A model generated the notes under the pieces. It searched no databases. It was not told the origin of the DNA and saw only the letters and a list, made by a program, of their open reading frames with translations. The translations under genes were made by a program, and so were the position numbers. Positions 1 to 7,650 of a stretch of DNA of 11,145 nucleotides are shown here, one piece after another. Position 1 is the first letter of the stretch, and each line of letters begins with the position of its first letter. The DNA is taken from positions 1-11,145 of the forward strand of contig CADBMQ010000156.1 in the NCBI GenBank assembly GCA_902795765.1, read 5' to 3'. The DNA is from Oscillospiraceae bacterium. Lineage in GTDB: Bacteria > Bacillota > Clostridia > Oscillospirales > Acutalibacteraceae.

Positions 1-755
1 AAAAATACTTCCTTAAACATTGACAAAAAAGATGATGCCAAACCTTCGGTGAGTTTTAAAACAACGTTACCTGCAAAACCGTCTGCTACAAGCACATCAC
101 AAGCACCTTTCGGTACTTCACGAGCCTCTATATTACCTACAAAATTAAGTGACGAGTTTTTGAGCAACTGATATGCTTCAACAAGTGTTTCGCCACCTTT
201 TGAGTCCTCAGCACCGTTATTAAGAAGTCCGACTGTCGGATTTTCAATCTTCAACACATTTTTCATATATGCCGATCCAAGCATAGCAAACTGCAAAAGT
301 GCCTCGGGACGAACATTGATGTTTGCACCACTGTCAATAAGAAGATACGGCTTACCCGTTGTTGGCAAAACTGTACCGATTGCGGCACGTTTTACTCCAC
401 GAATTCGCTTAACAATAAAAGTTGCACCCATAAGAACTGCACCTGTACTACCTGCCGACACGATGGCATCGCACTCACCCTTTGCAACGGCATCAAATGC
501 CATACCCAGCGATGTCCCACGCTTAGCACGGATAAGTTCTTTCGGTTCATCGTGCATATCAAAAATTTCATCAGTATGAACTATCGTCATATTGCTTATA
601 TCAATGTTATTTTCTTTTGCACATGCTTTGATTTTACTCTCGTCTCCAAAAAGTACGATTTCAATATCATCTGCAAGTTGCATTGCTTGATAACATCCGT
701 CAATAACGCAAAGCGGTGCGTTATCTCCACCAAAAGCATCAACAGCAATTTTCAT
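1..755 (-). CDS. plsX: Phosphate acyltransferase PlsX (3' end cut by window edge)
   Basis: PlsX makes acyl-phosphate from acyl-ACP and inorganic phosphate, the first step of the PlsX/PlsY route to phosphatidic acid; it is a peripheral membrane enzyme. My translation of the minus strand from the ATG at 755 stays open for 251 codons to the window edge, against about 330-345 residues for the family, so roughly the last quarter is missing. Family landmarks appear in order: an N-terminal MKIAVDAFGGDNAP (usually DAMGGD), SAGSTGA, a GVKRAAIGTVLP segment, LIDSGAN, a NNGAEDSKG stretch (usually NxGxEExKG), NFVGNIEAR, and DGFAGNVVLKLTEG near the visible end. Its ATG overlaps the trmFO stop as ATGA, so translation is probably coupled to trmFO. 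plsX usually sits with fapR/fabD or rpmF/acpP, so this placement is somewhat unusual. Identification is secure. Confidence 0.95.
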   Translation of the reverse strand, partial: MKIAVDAFGGDNAPLCVIDGCYQAMQLADDIEIVLFGDESKIKACAKENNIDISNMTIVHTDEIFDMHDEPKELIRAKRGTSLGMAFDAVAKGECDAIVSAGSTGAVLMGATFIVKRIRGVKRAAIGTVLPTTGKPYLLIDSGANINVRPEALLQFAMLGSAYMKNVLKIENPTVGLLNNGAEDSKGGETLVEAYQLLKNSSLNFVGNIEAREVPKGACDVLVADGFAGNVVLKLTEGLASSFLSMFKEVF

Positions 756-2056
756 ATCAAATCAATCCTTTTTATGTATTTGCTCATTTCTTCAAGCGCC
801 GAATTTGCAACAACAGAATATCGTTCTTGCTTATTCTTTATAACCTGTTCGGGACGTGGTAATATACCAAAATTTGCACCCATTGGTTGAAAATCAACAA
901 CAGTTTCATCGCTAATGTAGGCACATAATGCACCCATCATTGTATTTCTCGGCAATGGTGAAATTTCTATCTGTTTTAATCTCGCTAATGTACCAACTGC
1001 GGCAACTATTCCAGACATAGCCGACTCCATATAGCCTTCTACTCCCGTAATCTGGCCTGCAAACGCAATTCGTTTGTCCGTTCTCATTTGGAAATACGGA
1101 GTCATCAACTTTGGAGAGCAGATAAACGTATTTCTGTGCATAACACCAAAACGTGTAAACTGCGCATTTTTCAATGCGGGTATCATAGAGAAAACACGTT
1201 GTTGTTCGGGAAATTTCAAGTTTGTTTGAAAGCCTACCAAATTATACATTGTACCATCTGCGTTTTCTTTACGCAGTTGTACAACTGCCCAAGGACGATG
1301 ACCTGTATGTGGATTGGTCAATCCTACAGGTTTCATCGGGCCAAAACGAATGGTATCTGCACCACGCTTTGCCATAATTTCGATAGGCATACAGCCTTCG
1401 TAAACTGTGGGTTTATCAAATTCGTGAAGTTTTGCTGACTCGGCATTCACGAGTGCATCATAAAACTGCTCGTACTCTTCTTTATTAAGCGGACAGTTGA
1501 TATAGTCACCTTCGTCATCGCTATATCGTGACTGGCAAAAAGCACTTGTCATATCAACGCTATCGGCCGTAACTATCGGAGCGGCTGCGTCATAAAAAGA
1601 CAAATAATCTCCGCAAATATTCTGTATATTTTCGTAGAGTTTACCTTCTGTAAGTGGACCTGTTGCGATAATTACATCGCCATCAGGTATTTCAGTTATC
1701 TCTTGATTTATTACCTCAATATTCGGGTGGGATTTGATTTTTTGAGTTATATACTCAGAAAAATCGTCACGATTTACTGCTAATGCACCACCTGCGGCAA
1801 CCCGACAACTATCTGCCGATTCAAGACAAATTGAGTCAAACAGTCGCATTTCTGCTTTCAACAGTCCTCCTGCGCTTGATACTCTGTCTGCTTTAAGCGA
1901 ATTAGAGCATACAAGTTCGGCAAATCCGTCTGACTTATGAGCCGGAGAGTGTTTTACAGGTTTTTGCTCATATAATTTTACATTAACACCATGATTTGCG
2001 AGAAACCAAGCTGCCTCACAACCTGCAAGTCCCGCACCTATTACTTTAACTATCAT
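752..2056 (-). CDS. trmFO: Methylenetetrahydrofolate-tRNA (uracil-5-)-methyltransferase TrmFO
   Basis: TrmFO (formerly Gid) forms 5-methyluridine at position 54 of tRNA using methylene-tetrahydrofolate as carbon donor and FAD as reductant; it is a cytosolic flavoprotein of Firmicutes and some other bacteria. The 434-residue product is full length for the family. The N-terminus carries the Rossmann FAD loop VIGAGLAGCEAA (residues about 5-16) and an acidic strand end (KLYEQKP). The segment ELVCSNSLK puts a cysteine at residue 50 and YEGCMPIE puts one at 222; these match the two functional cysteines known in the Bacillus enzyme (about 53 and 226). A second flavin-binding stretch, IAFAGQITGVEGYMES, lies in the C-terminal third. 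The start ATG overlaps the topA stop as ATGA, and its own stop overlaps plsX the same way. The topA-trmFO order is classic for Firmicutes. Confidence 0.97.
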   Translation of the reverse strand: MIVKVIGAGLAGCEAAWFLANHGVNVKLYEQKPVKHSPAHKSDGFAELVCSNSLKADRVSSAGGLLKAEMRLFDSICLESADSCRVAAGGALAVNRDDFSEYITQKIKSHPNIEVINQEITEIPDGDVIIATGPLTEGKLYENIQNICGDYLSFYDAAAPIVTADSVDMTSAFCQSRYSDDEGDYINCPLNKEEYEQFYDALVNAESAKLHEFDKPTVYEGCMPIEIMAKRGADTIRFGPMKPVGLTNPHTGHRPWAVVQLRKENADGTMYNLVGFQTNLKFPEQQRVFSMIPALKNAQFTRFGVMHRNTFICSPKLMTPYFQMRTDKRIAFAGQITGVEGYMESAMSGIVAAVGTLARLKQIEISPLPRNTMMGALCAYISDETVVDFQPMGANFGILPRPEQVIKNKQERYSVVANSALEEMSKYIKRIDLI

Positions 2057-4146
2057 TTCTTACTCTTACGCTCTACTTTGCGTTCGTAATCGCAATTTTC
2101 ATCATTACAACCGATAATGCCACCACGACGTTTGAACAATGTTTTACCACATTTCGGACAATTTTCTGCTGTCGGCTCGTCCCAAGTCATAAAGCCACAT
2201 TCCTTGCCTTTTTCACAGGCATAGAATTTGTTGCCTTTTTTAGAACGACGGAGCAAAATTTTACCTCCGCATTTTGGGCATTGACCCGGCATCTCGTTTA
2301 CAAGCGGTTTTGTATTTCGACATTCCGGAAATCCCGGACAAGCAAGAAACTTGCCAAATCGTCCCGAACGGATTACCATATTTCTGCCACATTTTTCACA
2401 CACTATATCAGTTTCCTGCTCGGGGACCTTGATTTTAGTGCCGTCCAATTTTTTCTCCGCCTCTTGCAAAGACTTATCGAATCCACCATAGAATTTTTCC
2501 AAAATCTTTGTCCAAACAACTTTACCATCTTCGACATCATCGAGTTTACCCTCGATACCTGCTGTAAACTTCAAGTCAACGATATCGCTGAACATATCTT
2601 TCATAAGACCTGTGATGATTTCGCCAAGTTCGGTGGGTTTAATTGTTTTCGGTGAACGACGCTCTATTTCAACATATTCACGCTTTGAAAGAGTTGAAAT
2701 TGTCGGAGCATAGGTACTCGGTCTACCAATGCCGTTTGCTTCCATTGCGTCTACTATTGTTGCTTCTGTATAACGAGCAGGTGGTTGAGTGAAGTGCTGA
2801 TTAGGTGTCAAAGAAACAAGATTAACTTCATCGCCCTCTTTGAGTTCGGGAAGTGCAGTTTCTTTTTCTTTCTCATCGTCAGATGATACTTCGTAAAGCA
2901 CAGTATATCCGTCAAATTTAACCGAATAACCACTTGCCTTAAAAATATAACCATCTGCATCAATATCAACTTTAACTGTGTTATGAACACATACTGCCAT
3001 AAGACTTGCGATGAAACGTTCCCAAATAAGTTTATACAACTTATATTGGTCGTTTGAAACGGAGTCTTTTATCTGTGCAGGTGTGATGAGCGGATTAGCA
3101 GGACGAATTGCTTCGTGTCCGTCTTGTGTACCTGCACCTTGTTTATAAAAACGAGCCTTTTCGGGCAAATATTTTTCGCCATAGGTTTCAGTTATATACT
3201 GATTGCCAAGTGCACGAGCCTCGTCTGAAATACGCAAACTATCAGTACGCATATAGGTGATAAGACCGGTTTGTCCGATTCCTGCAATGTCAAGACCTTC
3301 ATAAAGTTCCTGTGCTATACGCATGGTTTTATCGGTCGAGAAATGGAGTCTGCGAGATGAATCCTGTTGCAAAGTTGATGTTTTAAATGGCGGTGCAGGA
3401 GACTTTTTGCGAGTTCCTTTTTTTACCGTTTTGACTATATACTTTGCATTATTCAACTTTTCAACAGTTGAATTTGCAGAGTTTTCATCAGAAATTTCAA
3501 GTTTTTTACCATCCGGTGTTGAATGGAGATATGCATCAAATTTTGAACGGCTCTTTTTGAGTATTGCGTCGATTGACCAATATTCAACAGGTGTAAACGC
3601 ACGAATTTCTTCTTCACGATCGACAATCATACGCAAAACTGCCGACTGAACTCGACCTGCCGATAAACCACGTTTTACCTTTTTCCAAAGGAATGGCGAC
3701 AATTTGTAACCAACAATTCTATCAAGTACACGGCGAGCCTGTTGAGCATCAACCAAGTTCATATCTATCTGTCTTGGAGAAGAGATACCTTTTGAGATGC
3801 CTGTTTTTGTTATTTCGTTGAATGTTACACGATTGCATTCGTCTTCTGGTAGTTTGAGCATTTTACTTAAATGCCACGAAATTGCCTCTCCCTCACGATC
3901 AGGGTCTCCTGCAAGATATACGTAATCACTTTTGGCAGCCTTTTCTTTTATCTGCTTGATTACTGCTTTTTTATCACGCATTTCGATATATTTAGGTTTG
4001 AAATTATCTTCAACATCAACACCGAGGGTTGATTTAGGCAAATCTCTTATATGACCTGCCGACGGAATAACTTCATATCCTTTTCCGAGATATTTTTGTA
4101 TTGTTTTAGCCTTAGCAACAGACTCAACTATTACCAATTTGGACAT
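2053..4146 (-). CDS. topA: DNA topoisomerase I (type IA)
   Basis: TopA relaxes negative supercoils by transient single-strand cleavage through a 5'-phosphotyrosine. The protein is 697 residues from the ATG at 4146, the usual size. An N-terminal Toprim domain begins LVIVESVAKAKTI (usually VESPAKAKTI) and carries the metal-binding DPDREGEA motif near residue 81. The active-site Tyr lies in GLITYMRTDS at about residue 298, and PPARYTEATIV with GIGRPSTYAP follows. The C-terminus holds three zinc-ribbon-like repeats, each opening with CxxCG (CEKCG, CPKCG, CPKCG). An in-frame TTG at 4164 could extend the protein by six residues, but ATG 4146 is preceded by GAAAGGA at proper spacing and yields the family-typical MSKLVIVES start. 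It lies 33 bp after dprA and its stop overlaps the trmFO start. Confidence 0.97.
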   Translation of the reverse strand: MSKLVIVESVAKAKTIQKYLGKGYEVIPSAGHIRDLPKSTLGVDVEDNFKPKYIEMRDKKAVIKQIKEKAAKSDYVYLAGDPDREGEAISWHLSKMLKLPEDECNRVTFNEITKTGISKGISSPRQIDMNLVDAQQARRVLDRIVGYKLSPFLWKKVKRGLSAGRVQSAVLRMIVDREEEIRAFTPVEYWSIDAILKKSRSKFDAYLHSTPDGKKLEISDENSANSTVEKLNNAKYIVKTVKKGTRKKSPAPPFKTSTLQQDSSRRLHFSTDKTMRIAQELYEGLDIAGIGQTGLITYMRTDSLRISDEARALGNQYITETYGEKYLPEKARFYKQGAGTQDGHEAIRPANPLITPAQIKDSVSNDQYKLYKLIWERFIASLMAVCVHNTVKVDIDADGYIFKASGYSVKFDGYTVLYEVSSDDEKEKETALPELKEGDEVNLVSLTPNQHFTQPPARYTEATIVDAMEANGIGRPSTYAPTISTLSKREYVEIERRSPKTIKPTELGEIITGLMKDMFSDIVDLKFTAGIEGKLDDVEDGKVVWTKILEKFYGGFDKSLQEAEKKLDGTKIKVPEQETDIVCEKCGRNMVIRSGRFGKFLACPGFPECRNTKPLVNEMPGQCPKCGGKILLRRSKKGNKFYACEKGKECGFMTWDEPTAENCPKCGKTLFKRRGGIIGCNDENCDYERKVERKSKK

Positions 4147-4179
4147 TTTCTCAATTCCTTTCAAATATGTAAATCCGAC

Positions 4180-5400
4180 TTATGCCTGTTCGTATCTTCC
4201 CCCACCAACAGGACGAATATAACCTTCAATTTCAAGTTCGGTTATTGCGACAAGCACTTCTGCCGAGTCGATTTGCGATTGTTCTATTATTGTATCAATA
4301 TTCACTGCACCGTTTGTGAAATAGCTGTAAATTTTAGCATTTAAACCTATTAAATTATTAGTTTTTTGTGGTGGTTTTGGTTTATTTTCAATCTTTTTTT
4401 CAACCTTTTTCTTAGGCTGCTTTTTATGTTCAGTTTGCTCGACATCACTATTTTCGTCAAGCAATGACAACAACATATCGTCCTCACCGAGCAAAGTTCG
4501 AGAGTTTTCGTAGTTTAGTTTATGCGGATACTCACTAATAAACTCCGAAATTATATCGTATGGTGTGAAAACAGGTATTGCACCATCTTCAAGCAAACGA
4601 TTATTTCCAAGAAATCTTTTTGACGTTATTGCACCCGGTACTGTGAAAATATATTTTCCTTGTTCAAGAGCGTGTTCAACGGTGATAAGTGCGCCACTTC
4701 GTTCTGGTGCTTCGACAACCATTACACCTAGCGACAACGCAGATATAAGACGGTTTCTGACAGGAAACGTATATCTACTCGCAGGTTCAAACGGCTGAAA
4801 CTCCGTTATAACTGCACCATTTTCTGCAACATCCGATCTATATCGGCTATTCTGCATAAGATACGGATAACTTAATCCACAACCAAGGACTATAATTGAT
4901 TTTGCTTTCGCTTTGAGCGCACCTTTTGTTGCGGCGATATCACATCCCATTGCACCGCCACTTACAATTACTGCGCCACAACAAGATAAACGATACGAAA
5001 TTGTTTGAGCGATTGCGTTGCCTAAATCAGAGCATTTTCGAGTGCCGACAATGGCAATTACAGTCTCATCGTCTATGTTCGGCAACTGACCTTTGACATA
5101 TATTACGGCAGGTGGATTTTTTATATTCATAAGCCGAGTCGGATAACTTGCATCTTCAGGTGTTATTATATCATACTGTCGGCGCTTGCATTGCTCGATA
5201 ACTTTATAAGAACGTTCAAGCGAAGTATCACGAAGTTTTGTTATATCTTTTGTTGAAAAGTATTTACAAGTTTTCCAACCATCAATTCCCGATTCGTAAA
5301 AGTCTTTTGCCGTATCAAATTTTTCAAAAATTCGAAATGGTTTTATGCTTCCATAGCCGAGTGCCGTTTGTAGCCAAATCCAATATTCGGCATTAGTCAA
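4180..5400 (-). CDS. dprA: DNA processing protein DprA/Smf
   Basis: DprA loads RecA onto incoming single-stranded DNA during natural transformation; many non-competent Firmicutes also keep it. I choose the TTG at 5400 (406 residues) because a perfect AGGAGG at 5409-5414 lies 8 nt upstream; a GTG at 5409 is part of that SD. Order: N-terminal helical region (1-100), the Rossmann-like domain with IAIVGTRKCS (about 116-124), SGGAMGCD (147-154), VLGCGLSYPY, FPVRNRLISALS (212-223), VVEAPERSGALIT and VPGAI; then a Lys-rich linker (about 325-348) and a C-terminal winged-helix region (about 349-406). The usual GGARGID reads GGAMGCD, replacing the normally conserved Arg and Ile. The gene overlaps the upstream methyltransferase by 8 bp, which suggests coupling. 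Confidence 0.95.
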   Translation of the reverse strand: MTNAEYWIWLQTALGYGSIKPFRIFEKFDTAKDFYESGIDGWKTCKYFSTKDITKLRDTSLERSYKVIEQCKRRQYDIITPEDASYPTRLMNIKNPPAVIYVKGQLPNIDDETVIAIVGTRKCSDLGNAIAQTISYRLSCCGAVIVSGGAMGCDIAATKGALKAKAKSIIVLGCGLSYPYLMQNSRYRSDVAENGAVITEFQPFEPASRYTFPVRNRLISALSLGVMVVEAPERSGALITVEHALEQGKYIFTVPGAITSKRFLGNNRLLEDGAIPVFTPYDIISEFISEYPHKLNYENSRTLLGEDDMLLSLLDENSDVEQTEHKKQPKKKVEKKIENKPKPPQKTNNLIGLNAKIYSYFTNGAVNIDTIIEQSQIDSAEVLVAITELEIEGYIRPVGGGRYEQA

Positions 5401-6190
5401 CGGCTCCACCTCCTGTGGTCATACAGAAACAAATTATTGCAGCAGCGGCAGATGCGTTTAGCGACTCTGCTCTGCCTGACATAGGTATGGTAATCATACA
5501 ATCGCACCCGTTAATTGTATCATCATCAAGCCCATTTGCCTCGTTACCGATTAGAACGGCACTACCTTTATTAAACTGAACACTTGATATCGGCCTTGCA
5601 GTTGCTCTCGGAGTTGACGCAAAACTTTCTATATTTAGCGATTTAAAATCGTCAAACATTTCGTTTGTAGTTTTGTATGTTTTAACATTCATTCTGAAAA
5701 AAGCACCCATCGATGCACGAAGAGACTTTGGGCTGAATACGTCGCACCCTCCACAACTGATAATGCCGTCAAGGCCAAGAGCCTCGGCAGTTCGTGCAGC
5801 AGCACCGACATTTGACGGATCTTGCACATTTACAAGCGCCAGATATTTGCCGTCTTTTGAAAGTTCAACCTTCGACTGATTGTTCGACACAACACCAATA
5901 ACACCTTGCGGAGATATTGTATCTGCCATTTTTTTCATAACATCGGTACTTACAAAAAAGACGTTGTCACTCGCTTTTTTTAGTTCTTCGCACTCTTCAA
6001 AATGGTCATTAGCAAACTGATTTGTTACATACAAATCTTCGAAATTTTTACCACTTTTTACTGCATCCACACAAAGACGTAGTCCTTCAACCGGATAGCA
6101 ATTTTCAGCGGTTCTAAAAGAGGAATTTGACATAAGTTTACAAACTCGTTTTACTCGTTCGTTATTTTTTGCCGTTATAGTTATGTTCAT
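5393..6190 (-). CDS. SpoU/TrmH-family rRNA 2'-O-methyltransferase
   Basis: This is a SPOUT-fold, AdoMet-dependent RNA ribose methyltransferase of the RlmB/YsgA type, probably acting on 23S rRNA; the exact target nucleotide cannot be read from sequence. From ATG 6190 it is 265 residues, normal for the group. An N-terminal substrate-binding region contains the YPVEGLRLCVDAV motif. The three SpoU motifs follow: DPSNVGAAARTA (124-135), LIGNEANGL (213-221) and IPMSGRAESLNASAAAA (235-251), which build the knotted cofactor site. ATG 6190 follows AGGAGG by 5 nt; a longer in-frame GTG at 6253 lies inside the rplT terminator hairpin and is rejected. The gene directly follows rplT and overlaps dprA by 8 bp. 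No clear promoter is visible in the A/T-rich 6191-6243, so read-through from the rplT operon may contribute. Confidence 0.92.
   Translation of the reverse strand: MNITITAKNNERVKRVCKLMSNSSFRTAENCYPVEGLRLCVDAVKSGKNFEDLYVTNQFANDHFEECEELKKASDNVFFVSTDVMKKMADTISPQGVIGVVSNNQSKVELSKDGKYLALVNVQDPSNVGAAARTAEALGLDGIISCGGCDVFSPKSLRASMGAFFRMNVKTYKTTNEMFDDFKSLNIESFASTPRATARPISSVQFNKGSAVLIGNEANGLDDDTINGCDCMITIPMSGRAESLNASAAAAIICFCMTTGGGAVD
5409..5414 (-). promoter_or_regulatory. Shine-Dalgarno of dprA that decides its TTG start
   Basis: The minus strand reads AGGAGG at 5414-5409, then 8 nt, then TTG at 5400-5398. The in-frame GTG at 5409 begins inside the SD and cannot use it. The site lies within the 3' end of the upstream methyltransferase coding region. 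Confidence 0.75.
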
Positions 6191-6243
6191 ATTTTCCTCC
6201 TTTTTTCTTTGTATATCAACAAAATTTGTGCTACTTTTTAACC

Positions 6244-6276
6244 AAAAACGCACCCGAATTTCTAAGATTCGGGTGC
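6244..6276 (-). terminator. Rho-independent terminator after rplT
   Basis: Read on the minus strand there is a perfect 10-bp stem GCACCCGAAT/ATTCGGGTGC (6276-6267 with 6259-6250) with a 7-nt loop. It is followed by G and five T. It starts 13 nt after the rplT stop codon. The opposite direction lacks a good T-tract, so I orient it on the minus strand. Confidence 0.85.
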
Positions 6277-6289
6277 AAGTTTATTGATT

Positions 6290-6646
6290 TTATTTGAGTG
6301 CTTCTTTTGCTTTTTCAGTCAAAGCTGTGAAAGCAGCAGCATCATGAATTGCAAGTTCTGAAAGCATCTTGCGGTTCATTACGACACCAGCTTTTTTAAG
6401 ACCGTTCATAAATGTTGAATAGTTCATTCCGTTGAGTTTAGCACCTGCAGAAATACGAGTGATCCAAAGTCTGCGGAAATCTCTCTTCTTTTGTTTACGG
6501 CCAATATAAGCATAGTTGCCCGATTTCATAACAGCTTCTTTTGCTGTCTTAAAAAGTTTATGCTTTGAGCCAAAATAGCCCTTAGCAAGTTTCAAAGTCT
6601 TATTTCTTCTTTTGCGCGTCATCATTGCGCCCTTAACTCTTGCCAT
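6290..6646 (-). CDS. rplT: 50S ribosomal protein L20
   Basis: L20 is an early 23S rRNA-binding assembly protein and, in Bacillus and E. coli, the autoregulator of this operon. The 118-residue length and opening [16 protein letters not shown] are standard. The basic helical N-terminal half is followed by [20 protein letters not shown] and the globular C-terminal part with the NRKMLSELA segment. An AAAGGAAAG stretch precedes the ATG at 6646. It is the last gene of infC-rpmI-rplT, 46 nt after rpmI, and is followed by a terminator. In Firmicutes free L20 is known to attenuate transcription in the infC leader; a matching leader is present here at 7437-7573. Confidence 0.98.
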   Translation of the reverse strand: MARVKGAMMTRKRRNKTLKLAKGYFGSKHKLFKTAKEAVMKSGNYAYIGRKQKKRDFRRLWITRISAGAKLNGMNYSTFMNGLKKAGVVMNRKMLSELAIHDAAAFTALTEKAKEALK

Positions 6647-6692
6647 GTCTTATCTTTCCTTTCTTGTGGCCAAAATTTACGCCAGATAGTTT

Positions 6693-6890
6693 TTATTTAT
6701 ACGGAATAAGGCGCTTGATCTGCGCTTGGTTTGTTACGTCAGCAATGCTCTGCTTACGCAAGTTTCTCTTTCTCTTTGTGCTCTTTTTATTGAGAATGTG
6801 AGATTTGTAAGCGTGTGCACGCTTTACCTTACCAGTGCTTGTGAGTTTGAAACGCTTTTTTGCACCGCTGTGTGTCTTGATCTTCGGCAT
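6693..6890 (-). CDS. rpmI: 50S ribosomal protein L35
   Basis: L35 is a small basic protein of the large ribosomal subunit. The 65-residue product begins [20 protein letters not shown] and contains [16 protein letters not shown], both typical of the family, and the length is normal. AAGGAGGA lies just upstream of ATG 6890. It sits between infC (27 nt gap) and rplT in the conserved order. Confidence 0.98.
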   Translation of the reverse strand: MPKIKTHSGAKKRFKLTSTGKVKRAHAYKSHILNKKSTKRKRNLRKQSIADVTNQAQIKRLIPYK

Positions 6891-6917
6891 TTTAAATTCC
6901 TCCTTGAAATGAATAGT

Positions 6918-7436
6918 TTAATTTTTCTTTGGTACTAAGAACATTTGCATCGTTCTGCCTTCCATTTTGGTCGGCTTATCGACAGACGCAAATTCCGAGC
7001 AAGCCTCTGCGAAACGATTCATAGTTTCTGTTCCGAGTTCGGGGTGACCGAGTTCTCTACCACGGAAACGAATGAACACCTTAACTCTATCACCGTCTGA
7101 TGTGAATCTTTCAGCGTGTTTCACCTTTGTATTGAAATCGTGAACGTCAATATTAAGACCAAGTTTAATCTCTTTGATTTTAATAATCTTCTGACTCTTC
7201 TTAGCCTCTTTCTCACGTTTGGACTGTTCAAATCTGAACTTTCCGTAATCCATTATCTTGCATACAGGCGGTACCGCATTTGGGGCAATTTTAACTAAGT
7301 CAAGATTGCTTGCCTCTGCCTGAGAGATTGCTTGATCGATTGATACAACACCCATCTGACTGCCATCTGCACCGATAAGTCTTACTTCTTTATCCTTGAT
7401 TTGTTCGTTGATGAAATGCTCTTGCTTGCTGATAAT
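6918..7436 (-). CDS. infC: Translation initiation factor IF-3, with ATT start codon
   Basis: IF-3 binds the 30S subunit, blocks premature 50S joining and proofreads start codon and initiator tRNA. The first in-frame ATG, at 7355, would remove the conserved N-terminus. Upstream codons continue in frame and encode the typical EHFINEQIKDKEVRLIG stretch. An ATT at 7436 lies 6 nt after GGAGG (7447-7443), and no ATG, GTG or TTG occurs in that frame upstream. Starting at ATT gives 172 residues, the normal length. A rare AUU start is a known hallmark of infC that lets IF-3 repress its own synthesis. The N-domain runs to about residue 85, with the VPPVCKIMDYGKFRFEQ segment around residues 56-72. A basic linker (about residues 73-92) leads to the C-domain with IDVHDFNTKVKHAERF and RFRGRELGHPELG. 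It is the first gene of infC-rpmI-rplT. Confidence 0.96.
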   Translation of the reverse strand: MISKQEHFINEQIKDKEVRLIGADGSQMGVVSIDQAISQAEASNLDLVKIAPNAVPPVCKIMDYGKFRFEQSKREKEAKKSQKIIKIKEIKLGLNIDVHDFNTKVKHAERFTSDGDRVKVFIRFRGRELGHPELGTETMNRFAEACSEFASVDKPTKMEGRTMQMFLVPKKN

Positions 7437-7440
7437 TACG

Positions 7441-7447
7441 CACCTCC
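7441..7447 (-). promoter_or_regulatory. Shine-Dalgarno of infC that decides the ATT start
   Basis: The minus strand reads GGAGGTG at 7447-7441, then CGTA, then ATT. No normal start codon is in frame near it. The spacing from GGAGG is 6 nt, ideal for the ATT at 7436-7434. It begins 15 nt after the attenuator T-tract ends. Confidence 0.8.
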
Positions 7448-7462
7448 GATATAATTGGCAAC

Positions 7463-7489
7463 AAAAAACGGACGTAATAAATCCGTCCG
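7463..7489 (-). terminator. Attenuator terminator in the infC leader
   Basis: On the minus strand CGGACG (7489-7484), a 9-nt loop and CGTCCG (7474-7469) form a 6-bp G/C-rich stem directly followed by six T (7468-7463). It lies before the infC SD and after the promoter, so it must be conditional for the operon to be expressed. Its 5' arm is shared with a possible antiterminator helix. Confidence 0.88.
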
Positions 7490-7577
7490 CAATAATCCTA
7501 TTTTCAAGGCTTATTGACCACGTAAGTACTTAACCACGAGGTGAGAACCGGACGGTTCTGCTTTGTTGTCTTTGCAT

Positions 7578-7606
7578 ATAATACCACTAAACATAAGGTT
7601 TGTCAA
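7578..7606 (-). promoter_or_regulatory. Housekeeping sigma promoter of infC-rpmI-rplT
   Basis: On the minus strand a perfect -35 TTGACA (7606-7601) is separated by exactly 17 bp from a -10 TATTAT (7583-7578), five of six consensus. Transcription should start around 7573-7571 at an A, giving a leader of about 135 nt before infC. Confidence 0.9.
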
Positions 7607-7650
7607 GCCTTTTTTAAGAAATTTTCCAAAAGTTTTTGTGGTTGAAACAG

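Larger units (their letters stand above)
7437..7573 (-). promoter_or_regulatory. Leader of infC-rpmI-rplT (L20-type attenuation leader)
   Basis: This is the untranslated leader from the predicted start of transcription (about 7573-7571) to infC. On the minus strand it holds, in order: a hairpin AGAACC-GTCC-GGTTCT (7559-7544); the palindrome TAAGTACTTA flanked by direct CGTGGT copies (7538-7517); a hairpin CAATAA...TTATTG with an inner CCT/AGG pair (7516-7490); and a terminator (7489-7463). The CCGTCCG of the first hairpin (7555-7549) is complementary to CGGACGG of the terminator's 5' arm (7489-7483), so pairing there would prevent the terminator. In Bacillus subtilis, L20 binds the equivalent leader, which imitates its rRNA site, and causes early termination. 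Assignment to that class rests on position and architecture, not on a covariance search. Confidence 0.82.

Noticed and set aside
4147..4164. TTG extension of TopA by six residues
   Set aside because: ATG 4146 has a well-placed SD (GAAAGGA) and gives the family-typical start; the TTG would place that SD inside the gene.
6191..6253. Upstream GTG extension of the rRNA methyltransferase
   Set aside because: The GTG at 6253 is inside the rplT terminator hairpin and has no SD, while ATG 6190 has AGGAGG at 5 nt.
7517..7538. The TAAGTACTTA palindrome with flanking ACCACG copies as an operator or transposon end
   Set aside because: It lies downstream of the promoter within the leader transcript, and RNA structure is the simpler explanation.
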